Origin: Hymenopus coronatus
Taxonomy: Eukaryota; Arthropoda; Insecta; Mantodea; Hymenopodidae
Assembly: GCA_030762935.1 (NCBI GenBank)
Contig: CM060895.1
Coordinates: 40,352,001-40,416,000, forward strand
Length of the DNA: 64,000 nucleotides
Direction: 5' to 3'
A model generated the notes under the pieces. That model made no database searches. It saw only the letters and a program-made list of their open reading frames with translations, and was not told the DNA's origin. Every line of letters starts with the position of its first letter. The stretch's first letter is position 1. A program made the translations under genes and the position numbers. This document shows positions 1 through 11,410 of the stretch, one piece after another.

Positions 1-571
1 TAAGCTTCTATCTACTTCATGCTAATCAAGATAAATATTAGCAGAAGCGCTTTCTTGTAAGCAGAAAGAAAATAATGTAATACAATAAAAAAAAAAACAA
101 GAAAACAACCATGTATGTAATAAATTATGTGTGTTAATGAGATCTACATTTATGAGTTGAAGCTTTTGTCTATACCAGTTATGCAAAATCCATCCAGAAT
201 TCAGAGACTATTCCCAGAAACTTCAAGACATACATTTTATTTGTGATTTAAATACCTTTAATATACCCACGGTATTTTAGTCAAAATTGTTAGAGGCATT
301 TTTGAGAACAACAAAGTCTTCCCTGCAAAGAGTAATTTCGGGTGGAGGGTATTTGCTTGAATATCTTTGTGTCGCGTCGTTGGGAGGTGATACAATTAAA
401 TACCAAGTTTGGCACACACAGATACACATATTGACCTTTTTCTAAAAATGTTTTTAATTCGGGGCACCTCAAAAAATGTACTTCCAGCGAAATCTCGGCA
501 TCGAATTTTTTGGTGGAATACAATACCTGCTCTATACACAATGTACATAGTACGTGTAGAGAAAATAAAAA
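1..571 (-). mobile_element. PAL copy 1, cut by the window edge
   Basis: This copy begins inside block 8 (CTTCATGCTAATCAAGATAA) and runs through all inner blocks to the palindromic end, where GTACATAG, GTGTAGAGAAAAT and an A run close it at about 571. The far terminus lies outside the window. The terminal palindrome is imperfect on its inner-left arm. Short open frames on both strands are composition-driven and are not genes. Confidence 0.85.
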
Positions 572-710
572 GTTGTTATAAGGGATACAGTAGATTAATC
601 GAATTAATGGTAAAGTTGTGATTGATAGGATCCTTGAAATATGTTAGATTGAAATGCAGACGTGTTCATCGTACCTTTTGATTATGTCGTTTCCTACTTC
701 CCCGTGTTCA

Positions 711-790
711 TGGGACCTCAAAACACACGTTTCTGGTGATATTTTAATGAAATTCAATACGAGTAATTCTTCTACCTATCAAAGAAAGAA
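711..790 (-). mobile_element. PAL fragment 2
   Basis: A short remnant matching the palindrome-side end: TGGGACCTCAAAACACACGT followed by TTCTGGTGATATTTTAATG, then a decayed CTTCTACCTATCAAAGAAAG. Only blocks 1-2 remain. Confidence 0.5.
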
Positions 791-1454
791 CAACAGAGAA
801 TACAAACGGTTTTGGAGGTAATATGTATAAAAATGGTACATGGACGAAGTAAACAAGCACTCTATACTGGATGTACCTTGAATAGCTTTGTATGACGCAA
901 TATTCGCTATATTTGCGTAACAAGGGCATCGAGTATTTATACACGTGAGTGAAATGCTGATAATTAGCACTTATTTGCTTCAGCGGATGTGCTCAGATAC
1001 ACCAAAGCCAAATATGTTTCGGTCTATTTATGTTTAGTCAAGGTAAACAGAATATGCGTAAAAGGTTTTCTACAATTTAACAATCGTATATAAACCAATT
1101 ACCAACATATTCAATTTGACCTTAGAAAGATATGTCATAGCCATAAATCATTCGTAACTTATATTTACAGTGTTTCAAGGTTTCACTATAATGATTTTAA
1201 AAGGGAAAGAGCTCACTTACTAGCGAATGAGATGCGTTATCGTGCTATGCGTTGCCAGGTCGCAATCCCTCTCACTTGCGCTTTGAGCATTCAAATCTGT
1301 CTGGCGACATAATGTGTATTCACGTGTATTAGAGCTAAAAATCTGAGGTTTTTACGGTTCTGCTCTGAACTTTACTCCCTATGTGCCTAGTGAATTATTT
1401 TTTGCAAAATCTGAATACTTTGTCTTGGCATGAGTAGTATTTATGACAGACGGG
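791..1454. other. AT-rich stretch, no gene seen
   Basis: No recognisable coding or structured feature. The part around 1225-1315 has weak, gapped similarity to the 3' body of SINE family 2 (CATTCAAATCTGTCTGGCGAC), too weak to call. Confidence 0.4.
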
Positions 1455-1755
1455 AGTCGCCCTCCGTGAATGTAATAGTTACCATGCTAACTTCATATAC
1501 CCATGGGCGCGGGTTCAAACCCGACGGAGGACGATGGATTTTTTCAGGCGTAGAATTCCTTAGCATGGCTTCCTTCGGAAGAGAAGTAAAGCCGCTGGTC
1601 CCATGGCGGAGATTTACGGCACGTAAAAGAACCTCAAATCTGATAGAGAGGACTCTGAGTAAAATTAAGCGGTCTTTCACGCCCAATATAGAATAGGACG
1701 TTGAGAACCACAGCAGTTAAAGAGCGTCCATAAATAAAACTCCATTTCATTTCAT
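1455..1755 (+). mobile_element. SINE family 2 copy, tRNA-Val-like head
   Basis: The head resembles tRNA-Val: CGCCCTCCGTGAATGTAATA with box-A-like spacing, then box B in GCGGGTTCAAACCCGACGGA. The body contains CCTTAGCATGGCTTCCTTCG and GCACGTAAAAGAACCTC, shared with the copies at 25050, 37829 and (reversed) 4380. An A-rich tail follows (ATAAATAAAACTCC). The 88-codon frame across it is an accident of the SINE sequence. Confidence 0.75.
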
Positions 1756-2234
1756 TGAGAGACGGAATCACTTAGCGTGTTACTCCCCAATTAATCGCGA
1801 ATTTAAGATGTCAACACAGCAACACTCCAATTGGCTGTCGGCCTGGTGGCGCTCAAGTACAAACCTCATCCCATTTAAAAGTCACTTGTCTACTTTTTAA
1901 CAGTTTAATATATCCTCACAATAGGTACACCATCATAGCAACAGATTTACATCCTCGTTCCCGTTTGTTTACATAGAAATCTCGTACTGATTTCTTCCAT
2001 TTTGATATTGGTACATTTTAAATTGTAAAAATATTTATCCGGAGATAGAACCAACCTCCTCCTCCTTTCATTATTACGCTCTTAGTATGTAGAGCTTACA
2101 TCTCCTAGGACTTACAAGCCAGTGTCTGGAGTCAGTCTTTTTGGGAGAAGATGGACTCTAGATCAGAGAGAATAGCCAGGATGGGTGATCAGTCCGATGC
2201 CTGGTATGGGAGTGAGGACAATTATATGAAATGA
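1756..2234. other. No feature recognised
   Basis: Mixed-composition DNA with no open frame, repeat or RNA signature that I can support. Confidence 0.4.
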
Positions 2235-2350
2235 CTGTGAAATCGATGAAAGGAAAGGCGAATGTGGAATCAATGGCGGAGTAAACCGGAAAATCCGGAG
2301 AAAATCCGCTCAGCACCACTTTGTCCATCACAAATCTCATATACGGTCCT
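2235..2350 (-). mobile_element. SINE family 3 fragment
   Basis: Matches the body of SINE family 3 in reverse: GAATGTGGAATCAATGGCGG, CCGGAGAAAATCCGC, TTTGTCCATCACAAATCTCA, then a decayed TACGGTCC where the other copies have the GCGGTCGC preceding box B. The tRNA head is lost. Confidence 0.55.
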
Positions 2351-2365
2351 CTGCACGTGTTGGAC

Positions 2366-2825
2366 TTAAATTGCGTGGTTTAGCGAGATCTACATTTTTG
2401 GTGCAGTGAGACTTAATTTATCTTTTATGGTTTACCAGTTAAATAAAGTCATCCGGAATGAAGAAGTTTTTAGAGGCTAATCCCAGAAATATATTTCATT
2501 TGCCAAGTAAATACATTTAATTTTAATCGAAATTGTTTATAGTACTTTTTAAGAAAATAGAAGATTTCAAAAAATTCCACATATAGGATAGTTTGGAGGG
2601 AAGAATTATTCTGAAAACCTTGTCGCATCCTTGGAAGATATTGTATTTCAATATTAAGTTTGGTACTTAACCGTCTTTACCTACACTTTTATTTTTAAAC
2701 TGATTTTGTTTTAGATTTAGTGGCCATCAAAAACTATATTTTCGGTGAAATCTCGGGATCGAATGTTTGGGTGGAATGCAATAGGTGCCCTCTTACCTCG
2801 AGTACTGTGTACGATAGAGAAAGTA
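2366..2825 (-). mobile_element. PAL copy 3, lacks its non-palindromic end
   Basis: Starts at the TAGCGAGATCTACATTTTTG block and continues through the TTTTATGGTTTACCAGTT block to a decayed palindromic end (GTACTGTGTACGATAGAGAA, AGTAGGG). About 370 bp of the distal end are absent. Confidence 0.8.
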
Positions 2826-3185
2826 GGGAGAGAGGATATGATGAAATAGGATGTAAACCAGGGAAATCCAGTTACAATATGCACTAAGCACTCATCTGCT
2901 TCCCTTCGAGAGCAGATAAGGCATTTCGTGTGTCACATTTCTGAATTCAATGGATTCATGACGCAAATAAAATTGATAACAAGTTTTCTCCTCCGTTACG
3001 ATATCTTTCCTAATAAGGCTTAAACCGATGATTTATTCCGATAAAACTGGCTAAAACCGATAGATAATACGATATTTTATCTTTGCTATATAAACCTTTG
3101 GGCATTTTCTGTTCTCTTGAAATAAAATGGAATTAAAAATAATCAGATGACTTATAGTCAAGTGGCCAGAATTAAAAACTACGAG
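2826..3185. other. No feature recognised
   Basis: AT-rich spacer between two PAL copies in the same orientation. Nothing identifiable. Confidence 0.4.
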
Positions 3186-4045
3186 GAAAAATCTTAGATG
3201 TACACCTAAGAACACCTGTAACTTTCTCTAGCTGTTACACAAACAAAATGTTCTTACAGAAGGTTATTCTTTTACCCACATCCTGCTAATTGGCAGAACT
3301 GGTCTTATTACTTGCTTCCTTGTAAGTAGTAGGTAAATAAAGAAATATCCTAGGCTACAGCGATAGTCAAACATTTTAAAAGCTGGTCGCTATGTGAACC
3401 ATTGGAGTTCTGTTCTCTTTGCATTGCCACCAGAAAAAAAGAGAAATGAAACGAAAGGTACCCCGTTTCAGAAAATCTGCACAGTTTGAAATTGAAACCA
3501 GTGTCAAGGAACATCTTGGAAATTGTCAACTCTTCAAAGAAAACGTGCATGTTTTGTGCAGTAAGTTTTTGTTTATTGGTATCTTACGGTGTAGCCGTTA
3601 TGCAAAACTTATCCAGAATAAAGAGATCTTCAGAGATTATTCCCAAAAATTAAAAATAATGATTTTATTTCTGTTGTAAATATCTTTGATATCCGCATTT
3701 TAGTCATATCGTTAGACCTTTAATGAGAAAAACAAAACTTTCAAAAGATTTTTCCGTGTAAAGGATAGTTTGTGGTGGAGGGATTTTCTTGAAAATCTTC
3801 TTGGAAGACACTAAAGATAAATGCCAAGTTTGGTATTTAACGTTCTTTTAATTTTTTTTTAAGCTATTCTGTCTAAGACAGATAAGAGACTCTCACTCAC
3901 GGACCTTTTTCAAAAATATTTTTTGGGCACAGGGGACCTCAAAACATATTTCTGCTGAAATATCAGTATCGAATTTTTTGGTTGAATACAATACCTTCTC
4001 TTGCTACTATGTACATTGTATGTATATACGTGCTAGATAAAGTAA
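3186..4045 (-). mobile_element. PAL copy 4, near full length
   Basis: Both ends are recognisable: AAAAATCTTAGATGTACACC with CTGTAACTTTCTCTAGCTG at the left, and a decayed palindrome with GTGCTAGATAAAGTAAAG at the right. Internal landmarks TACGGTGTAGCCGTTATGC and ATCAGTATCGAATTTTTTGG are present. The fixed microsatellite site is not expanded. An 86-codon frame at 3419-3679 lies wholly inside the repeat. Confidence 0.85.
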
Positions 4046-4379
4046 AGCTGTTGCGTGGTGAATCGTAATTTTTCTTCGCATCCCTGAACGTTTTTGAGTC
4101 GTTAACATATTTGAAAGTGTTGCGAAGAATAAAATATTAGTGAATTAAACGATTTAAAATAATCATTACAAGGAAGTCAAAGAAACAACGCTTCCGAATT
4201 CGAAGCGAGGTAATGCAAAACTTTAGATACTTGGAATGCGTCAGAAGTAGCAATAGCAATGATTTGAACTTTATTTATGGATGCTGCGTAACTGCTACAG
4301 TTGTTAGCGTCCAATTCTACATTTGGCGTAATGTTGCTCAGAGGCCTCTTTATCAGGCTTGACGTTTACATGACTATGA
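4046..4379. other. No feature recognised
   Basis: AT-rich spacer with no supported feature. Confidence 0.4.
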
Positions 4380-4500
4380 TACGGGACCAACGCCTTTACT
4401 TCCCTTTCATAGGAAACCATACTAAGGATTTTTATGCCCGAAAAATCCATAATCCTCTCCTGGGTTTGAACCCGCGATCTTGGAATGTATGAGTTTTAAC
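4380..4500 (-). mobile_element. SINE family 2 fragment (head and upper body)
   Basis: Reverse-strand match to the copy at 1455: ACTAAGGATTTTTATGCCCG, AAAAATCCATAATCCTCTCC, then box B in reverse (TGGGTTTGAACCCGCGA). The lower body and tail are missing. Confidence 0.65.
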
Positions 4501-5290
4501 CCGCGACCGCGTACATGTTGGTGCAACTTCTCCTACCATCAGCCCTTCAAGAAAAAAGATTCCACTACGAAATTTAGGGTTTTGCTCTTGTCTCCGCCTC
4601 AGGAGCTATACGCAATTAACCGAAAAATGTTAGAAGATTTTAAGGACAATATTCGTAATGAAAATTTGAGTTGCGTAAAACAGCAGCTGCGCAAAGCGTC
4701 TATCAATATGTTACGGTGCGGTAACATGTACATTGAAGCACATAGACATTTTCAGTACCTAATACAATTTAAAATACAAGATCATTCAGTAAATCTAGAT
4801 AGTTCTTTGCATTAGTTTATTTGTAATCTGATTATGACATATTTATTTGTTGTACATGTTCGTGGCGGCCAGCAAAAATTCGTACATAATTGGTGGGCTC
4901 TACTCGGGGCTGAAGAGGGAGCACTGTGATAATGTCGTCCGGTATGTGATCGCTCTCATGTTCATTCTGGCATGCAGCGGTGTAGCTGAAATGTGAGATA
5001 TCACAGTTGGATGTATAAACAACGGCGCGGCGTAATAAGGATCATTCGGAAAGAGAGACTCTTCTCAGGATTTTTTTCGATAATCGAGATGTTTCTTCAA
5101 GCTTAGGTTTCTGGTACCTTCAACTTTCCAGAAAGTCTGACATCATTTTGTCACTATAATAAGGAGGAAGAATTGCAGCGAGCTAGGAGTGTTAGCGCGC
5201 AGTGGTGAGCGAGCCATGGATGACGAGTAACTGTAAACTGTGTACACGTCGAGTGAATTATTTGCAGCAGAGAATTTAAAGCTCTATTTC
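4501..5290. other. Unassigned stretch with one unexplained open frame
   Basis: A 111-codon frame (4480-4815, +) starts in the SINE fragment and runs out of it. Its second half (residues about 42-105) is rich in charged residues. I recognise no family, and no splice context, Kozak-like start or poly(A) signal supports it. The 4850-5230 part is more GC-rich than its surroundings but matches nothing I know. Confidence 0.3.
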
Positions 5291-5966
5291 TAACCATATT
5301 TTGAGTCAAGCTGATCGCTATGTGAAACAACTGAGGTTCGGTTCGCTTTGCATGTTCCCGTTTGAGAAAACTTAATCAGTTTAACATTGAAAACAATAAC
5401 AATTATCTCGAAAATGGCCAACTCTACAAGAAAAACATATATGACATAAATTATGTGTTTTAACGAGATCTAGATTTTTGTTTAGTAAGCTTATCACTAT
5501 CTCTTACGGCTTAACCATTATGCAAAATTCTGTAAAACTCAACCAGAATAAAGAGCTCTTCATAGGTTATTCCCAAAAAAATTAAAAATACACATTTTAT
5601 TTGTGATGCGATCTATAATATATGGCATTTTAATCAAAATCGTTTGAACCATTTTTGAGAAAATCAAAAAGCTTTCGAAAAATGTTTCATGTAAAGTGTA
5701 GTTGGGGTGGGAGATTTTCTTGGAAATCTTCATATCGCATCGTCGGAAGATACTGAAGTTAAATACCAAGTTTGATATTTGACCGACTTTTAAGTTTTGA
5801 GCTATGCTTCCAGAGAAAACAGAAGTACAGACACGGAATTTTTTCTAAAATTGCTTTTTTCGAACCCAAGGTGCCTCCAAGTATATTTCCTGGGAAATGT
5901 GGGTGTCTAATTTTTGAGTGGGATACATTATGTATATTGCACACACGTGCTAAAGAAACTAAAAAC
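5291..5966 (-). mobile_element. PAL copy 5, lacks its non-palindromic end
   Basis: Runs from the CTGATCGCTATGTGAAACAA block through GGCTTAACCATTATGC to a decayed palindromic end (GTGCTAAAGAAACTAAAAA). The terminal palindrome has lost most of its inner arm. Confidence 0.8.
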
Positions 5967-6670
5967 TGAAGGAGTAAGTAAAAGGCAAAAGAAAGAGAAG
6001 GAATCATCAACTGACAGAAGCAATGAATATAATCTTCCTTCCTAACCTTTACTTCTAATCGGTTCCAGCATCAAGTTTAAGATGTTTCCAGGGTTGACAA
6101 GTGCATTGTAATTGTATGTGGGATTACGTCACAGCAGGTTGTCTTCAATCACGATAAGGGGCTCTGCCCACTGCTTGCCCTTGATTAGTGACCTAAGGCC
6201 GAGATTTGGCCCAATCAGGAGCACCAAAAGGACGACCGCGTTGAAGGTCAGTAATTTACTTATGGGGGTCAGCATTTCCTACACCAGAGACCTCACCTCG
6301 GGCAATCTCGCCTGAATTAGATGCTAACTCAATTTCAAACTTTCGTAAATAGGTAACATAGCATGCTGCAATTATCACTATTCAGAAACAATAGTCCCAA
6401 GCGATTATTTGTTCCGTAATGGTTTATCGAATGCTTTAATGAACCATTTTATCTAGATTTACTCAACATTTCTCCGCATTACGTGTGTCTTCTCTGCTCA
6501 CACCAGTTTAGACGCTGTAAAGGACGTGATGTTACACGTGAACTTAAACATCATCATCATCATCATCATCATCATCCTGCTCCTAAAGCACTTGCTCAGA
6601 GTTTAAGGGCCCTCAACTTCCAAGGTCACTAGTGCTCTTATAAAACATAATCACGGCAAAAACCAGAAAT
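5967..6670. other. Spacer with an (ATC)n tract
   Basis: Contains a short (ATC)n run at about 6548-6576 and a block of higher GC at about 6110-6320 that carries a 67-codon frame of no recognisable family. No gene is supported. Confidence 0.4.
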
Positions 6671-7320
6671 AAAAAATCTTATGTGTTCCATTCACATGAC
6701 TTTTTCTGCATCTCTGCAACAAATTATTGCTAAAAATCTTATGCTTCTATTTACTTCATGCTAATCGAGAAAAAATTATCAGAAATAGTCTTATAGCCTC
6801 CTTGTAAGTAGAAGGGAAATAAGGGAGTGCCTTAGGTTAAATTAATAGTCAACAGCTGGTTGCTATGTGACAAGTTCCTTTGTTCATATGGACAGGAGCT
6901 GACAGATTCCTGTATGAAAAAAGTATAAGTTTTTTAAAGATGAAACTAATAACAAGGAATATCTCAAAAGCGATCAACTCCACGAAAAAATGGCATAAAT
7001 TGTGTGTTTTAATGTGTTCTACATTTTTTGTGTTAATTGTTTGTCCATCTCTTACGGTTTAGCTGTTATGCAAAATTCCTTTCCCAGAAAATTCAAGATA
7101 TACATTGTATTTGTCGGGTAACTATCTTTAATATATGATATTTTAATTAATATCGTTAGAGGCATTTTTGAAAAAATTAAATTTTTTTAAAAAAGTTCAA
7201 TGTAAAGGGTAGTTGGGGTGGGGATTTTATTGAAAATCTTCGTGTCGCATCCTTATAAGATACCAAACCTAAATACCAAGTTTGGTTTTTAAGGTCTTTT
7301 CATTTTTCAGCTATGCTGCC

Positions 7321-7383
<63 letters not shown>

Positions 7384-7460
7384 ACACGGACATTTTTCTA
7401 AAAATGCTTTTTGGATTCTGGGAGTCTCAAAACATGTATTTCCGGTGAAATCTCGGTATA
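6671..7460 (-). mobile_element. PAL copy 6 with a large (CA)n expansion
   Basis: The left terminus is intact (AAAAAATCTTATGTGTTCCA, CACATGACTTTTTC). The right side stops at TCCGGTGAAATCTCGGTATA, so the terminal palindrome is missing. The fixed microsatellite site holds about 33 CA units (7321-7387). A 69-codon His-Thr repeat frame here is only translated microsatellite. Confidence 0.85.
7321..7387. repeat. (CA)n microsatellite inside PAL copy 6
   Basis: A nearly pure CA tract at the PAL site where other copies have short GTGTGTGTCC or GA tracts. Confidence 0.95.
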
Positions 7461-7474
7461 ACGAAAGTTATCGC

Positions 7475-7690
7475 CACAAAACTTTATTTACAGAGGTGCA
7501 GTGCCTTACTCTGTCAGCGTAATCATCATTGCTATCAAGGTATTTATGGTCACGTGGTATCGGTTATACTCTTCCAGCGCTAAAGATATGAGCCAAGATG
7601 TCACTGTCGCTTTGAGGTCTTCATCGGTGTCCAAATTGAAACATCGGTTTTTATGAATCCTTTTATCAACATTTGCTTTCAACGTCTCCA
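7475..7690 (-). pseudogene. Decayed mariner-type transposase C-terminus
   Basis: The minus strand reads DTDEDLKATVTSWL in one frame, and IPRDHKYLDSNDDYADR in another frame just downstream. This is the pattern expected of a mariner C-terminus (a '...LVPR-DKCLN--GDYVE-' type ending) after a frameshift. No DDE residues remain. It abuts the truncated end of PAL copy 6, which may mark a rearrangement. Assignment rests on this short resemblance only. Confidence 0.45.
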
Positions 7691-8116
7691 TAACGATTGA
7701 TGAACTTCCACTCCGTCTTTATCGTACACACTGATTCTTTCTTGATTACCCGTAAATTATGTGTCATTTCCTCATTAGAAGACTCGTTTATTGCAATATC
7801 ACTATACACTTGCGTTATTTGCCCATACAATTCGATTGGGCATTCAAAAAAAAAATAATAATAATAAGTTCTTTGGCAGTATAAAAGTGTAAAATAGGCA
7901 TTGAAAAACTGATACCACGTAACAATAAATGGCTTCATAGAATGGAGAGAAATAGAGTAAGGTACTGTAATTTTGTAAACAAAGTTTTGTTTTGATATCT
8001 TTCGTTATCATTTAGTTATGCCAATCGTGACATTTTCTGGATGGGTCTCGTATAAATATAGGAGGAAATAGCACCATTATAATAGAATACCTTGATAGTT
8101 CGCAATAGCTATATAA
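7691..8116. other. No feature recognised
   Basis: AT-rich, with a short (ATA)n run near 7855. The 90-codon minus-strand frame (7666-7938) matches nothing I recognise. Confidence 0.35.
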
Positions 8117-8303
8117 ATAGGAGGGCCGTTTTTTTCAACCTCCGATAGGTTATAAATAAAATACAAGTTCATAGAAAACAATTATTTTATTAAAAGTTGT
8201 GTACACTTATGGTTACTTTTCAACATAATCACCGAAAATATTGAGACATTTATCGTACCTGTGCACAAACTTTCCAATACCCGCTTCAAAAAATGTTGCC
8301 GCC
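8117..8303 (-). pseudogene. Mariner transposase C-terminus plus 3' UTR, inverted piece
   Basis: On the minus strand the frame ending at the stop codon 8213-8215 reads ATFFEAGIGKFVHRYDKCLN then IFGDYVEK, a clean mariner transposase C-terminus of about 29 residues without frameshift. It is followed by an AT-rich 3' UTR and a TIR-like tract (GGTTGAAAAAAACGGCCC). At 8303 it joins head-on to a plus-strand catalytic-domain fragment carrying a second, slightly different copy of the same C-terminus, so the two form an inverted repeat of about 80 bp. Confidence 0.7.
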
Positions 8304-8304
8304 A

Positions 8305-8710
8305 ATAATGCAGCCCGGAACCACTATTAATGTAGCTGTTTACTGCGAAACTTTACGACCTTTGCGGAGAGGCACTCAAAACAAACGAAGAGGAATGCTG
8401 ACTTCAGGAATTGTGTTGATCCATGACAACGCTCGTCCACACACTGCTGGCACAACCCATCGGCTCTTTGAACAATTTCAATGGGACTTTTTTGATCATC
8501 CGCCGTACAGTCCTGACCTAGCACCCAGCGACTTACACCTTTTTCCTGAACTGAAGATGTGGCTAGGAGGGCAGCACTTTCAAACCAATGAAGATCTTCA
8601 AAACAACGTCAATGTTCATTTGAAAACATTGGCGACAACATTTTTTTGAAGCGGGTACTGCAAAGCTTGTGCACCGGTAGGATAAATGTCTCAATCTTTT
8701 CGGTAAATAC
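8305..8710 (+). pseudogene. Mariner transposase catalytic-domain fragment (D34D)
   Basis: The frame contains LIHDNARPHTA and PPYSPDLAPSDLHLF. The two aspartates (in HDN and in PSD) are separated by 34 residues, the mariner D,D34D signature of the DDE transposases. The N-terminal helix-turn-helix half and the first Asp are absent. Near the end an extra T in a T run (about 8640-8647) shifts the frame, after which EAGTAKLVHR, a stop and DKCLN can be read. The protein would be inactive. No matching right-hand TIR is evident. Confidence 0.85.
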
Positions 8711-8811
8711 TCACGCCATTAAGGAGTTCTCTGAAGGGAGATATACCGGTTGGTTGACGGGTAAAATACACAACTATCAGTTGCAGGATTGAATGTCATA
8801 CCGGTATATTG

Positions 8812-8885
8812 TCTCAGTAGCTCAACGGTGAGAAACCGCGCCGAGAGCGGGAGACCGTGTTCAAATCCTGACTGTGGCATTGAAT
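8812..8885 (+). mobile_element. tRNA-like sequence, possible SINE head or tRNA pseudogene
   Basis: CAGTAGCTCAACGGTGAGA is box-A-like and GTGTTCAAATCC is box-B-like, at tRNA-like spacing (about 35 nt). GAGAGCGGGAGACC occupies the anticodon-variable region. The acceptor ends do not pair convincingly, so a functional tRNA is unlikely. Confidence 0.4.
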
Positions 8886-11090
8886 TGTTCAACTGCTTGT
8901 AATAATGTCTCCTCTTGTTCCTAATTTTAACGAAGAACTCGGTGAGAAATGTATAATAGGTAAAGAAAGGGGAAAGGCGAAGTTATTGTAACAGAACGAC
9001 TACTGGCGTAACGATAATTTCTGTTGTACTTTGTAGGTGTGTTTGATAGCTGACTCTTTGCCCTTTCCCACGCATTGTTGTCTTTGAATCGCTAAAACGG
9101 TGTTATGTCACACCGCTGTGATACGTACACGTTGATGGTAATGTAAGTCTAAAATAAATAATTATTTTATAAAATTAATAGAGAAATAACTGCTATAAAT
9201 AATTTCATATACCTGTTAAAATCAACGAGTAATATAAAAATGTACAGGTTTTGTTTTGTTGTAGGTAAATCAATACTCAAGGGAAATGTTTAGGCACAAG
9301 TTATATAATCTGTTGCTAAATAGATGTCATTAGTACGGCCAAGTTAGATTCATGAAAGCAATTAGGGAAATCAGAATAACGAAGATAATTATGTTCCAGG
9401 AATATCAATGAACAAGGAAGCCCATTTGGCTCATGATTCAATTTATCAAATTAATGTGTTCACAAATCTAAGAGACGTAAACGTTTGTGACCATTTAACA
9501 AGTGGAAAGAAAACTTAGGACTGAACAATCAAAGGTATTGGAAAGTGTGACTCAGATGCTAATATGAAGAGTAAAATTTGGCAAAGTAGAATATAGCAAC
9601 TATTGCGTAGTAGGTGGGACCTAGGTTAATAAAACAGCATGCAGTGGAAAATTTTAATTACACACGCTCTTGGCACTTTTTGCATTTCGGTACTCTTGGG
9701 CTTCAAGGTACTCTTACCTCAGTGATCGTATTTCATCACATTTGCAGTAATCGGCCAGGGAACTGGCGATAATAGTTTAGTAGCTTTAAACTCTTAACTT
9801 TACTGCGGGAACAAGTTTTACCTTATACTTTGCAAGTTCACAGTTTTAATATACCAAGCAGTTTAAATTCCTAGTGCTAAGATATACGAAACATTTTAAT
9901 TCTTCATTATTGTCGGGTTACATCACATCTAATACTCGTTTTAGAAACAAGTACTTCAACCGTTTATTTACTTGTGAACAAATAGCATGCAAGTTGCTGA
10001 TAAAGCAAAATAAAAATCCCCGCGAGATAGCTTTGTGATTTCTCATATTAATAACACATTTACCCGTTTCTGCAAAGCAGCAGGATAAAGATAACAAAAA
10101 CATGGTTTACCCATATCTGTTCCTTGGAAACTTATCTGCATTTATCTACTTTTTTAAACTCTTATGCCTATCTTCAACAATAAATCTCTTGAGAAGCAGT
10201 TTGAGAGAAAAGGCTTCTTTAAACCCATGTGAGGTATTTACGACTTCCATGGCTCACTTGGCTGAGAATTTCACGACCTTATCGCCCCAGGAAGTAAGTA
10301 AGGAATGATGGACGACATCCCGTCAGCTTTCAGCATTTCGGATAAGAACACATGTATGTAGACGTCATTTAAAATAGTGTATTCCATAAAAGGAGAAGAA
10401 TCATAAAGAATTCTAATGTATCAGCATATCAAATAAGCCAGTCCGCATTAAGACTATCTTATCAATGTTAAATTTGTGATTTTCAGGTGCATTCATCTCC
10501 TGGCCTACTGAACATAGGGTAACCAAATATTTACTACCATTGTTTAGCTACTAAAACAATTTTGAAGAATTTTACTGGCACAGTTTTGTTACAGAGCTTG
10601 TTTTCATATTAACATATTTTATTTTCTTGAGATAAAACTATGAACCACTGATACCTGCCTTAACTTTTTTTTAATAAACACACACACACATGTATGTATT
10701 TACTTTAAGTAGTTAAAATGTGAATTTAATAGCTTGAGTAGTTTCTGAGATGACTTTAACAAAAAGAATAACCTTACATTTAGTTGAATTAAAAGTTTCC
10801 AGTTCCATAAATAGCATCATCCTTGTCTAGGAAAGGCAGACTGGACCAGTACCGATAGAATAGCAAAAGTTTGTTCTTTTCGCTGATATGCTTGGTGTCT
10901 CAGATGTTATGGTTGGTAAACATCAAGTGAGAAATGACGTAACTATAATTTTATGGCCATAGACATGTAGATAATATTTACTTTTATACATATACAGTTC
11001 GATTTCAACAATACAACTTCTAAATATTACAAGTTGTCGCAAAAAGCAACAAAAGTTAGAAAAGTTAAGCATTTTTTGCTACCCAGTACC
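8886..11090. other. AT-rich stretch, no gene seen
   Basis: About 2.2 kb without a recognisable repeat, long open frame or RNA signature. A short (CA)n run is at 10678-10690. The small frames around 9918-10308 lie on opposite strands and match nothing known. Confidence 0.45.
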
Positions 11091-11410
11091 CTTAAAGGAA
11101 TTCGGTAAAATTCATAACATTTGGAGCGCAAAATAAAGTTAATTAATTTCAGAATTCTTAACATGTTATTAATATCTTTACATTTTGAGCCGAAAATAAA
11201 TTTAAGCAATTTCAGAATTCTTAACAGGCTTAATATTTTTACCACGTTTAGTTATCCTAAAAATTCACAAAATTTCGAGTCGAAAATAAATTTACACTAT
11301 CTAACTTCATGTTATTAATAGTTTTACCAACTTTAATTTACCTTGAAAGTTCACAACATTTCGAATAAATTTAAACTATCTATTTTCAGTATTCTTAACA
11401 GGTTATTATT
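11091..11410. repeat. Degenerate tandem array, about four units of 60-90 bp
   Basis: Repeated modules are TTTCAGAATTCTTAACA, GAGYCGAAAATAAATTT, and ATTCACAACATTTCGA-like, seen near 11128, 11190, 11280 and 11362. Unit length varies by loss of the middle part. The array continues into an imperfect (ATT)n tract at 11405-11480. Confidence 0.7.

Noticed and set aside
7313..7522. 69-codon His/Thr-repeat open frame
   Set aside because: It is a translation of the (CA)n tract in PAL copy 6 and continues into PAL sequence; there is no independent support.
8812..8885. Functional tRNA gene
   Set aside because: Box A and B are recognisable, but the acceptor stem does not pair and the loops are irregular.
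10678..10690. Short CA run as a PAL remnant
   Set aside because: No PAL block on either side.
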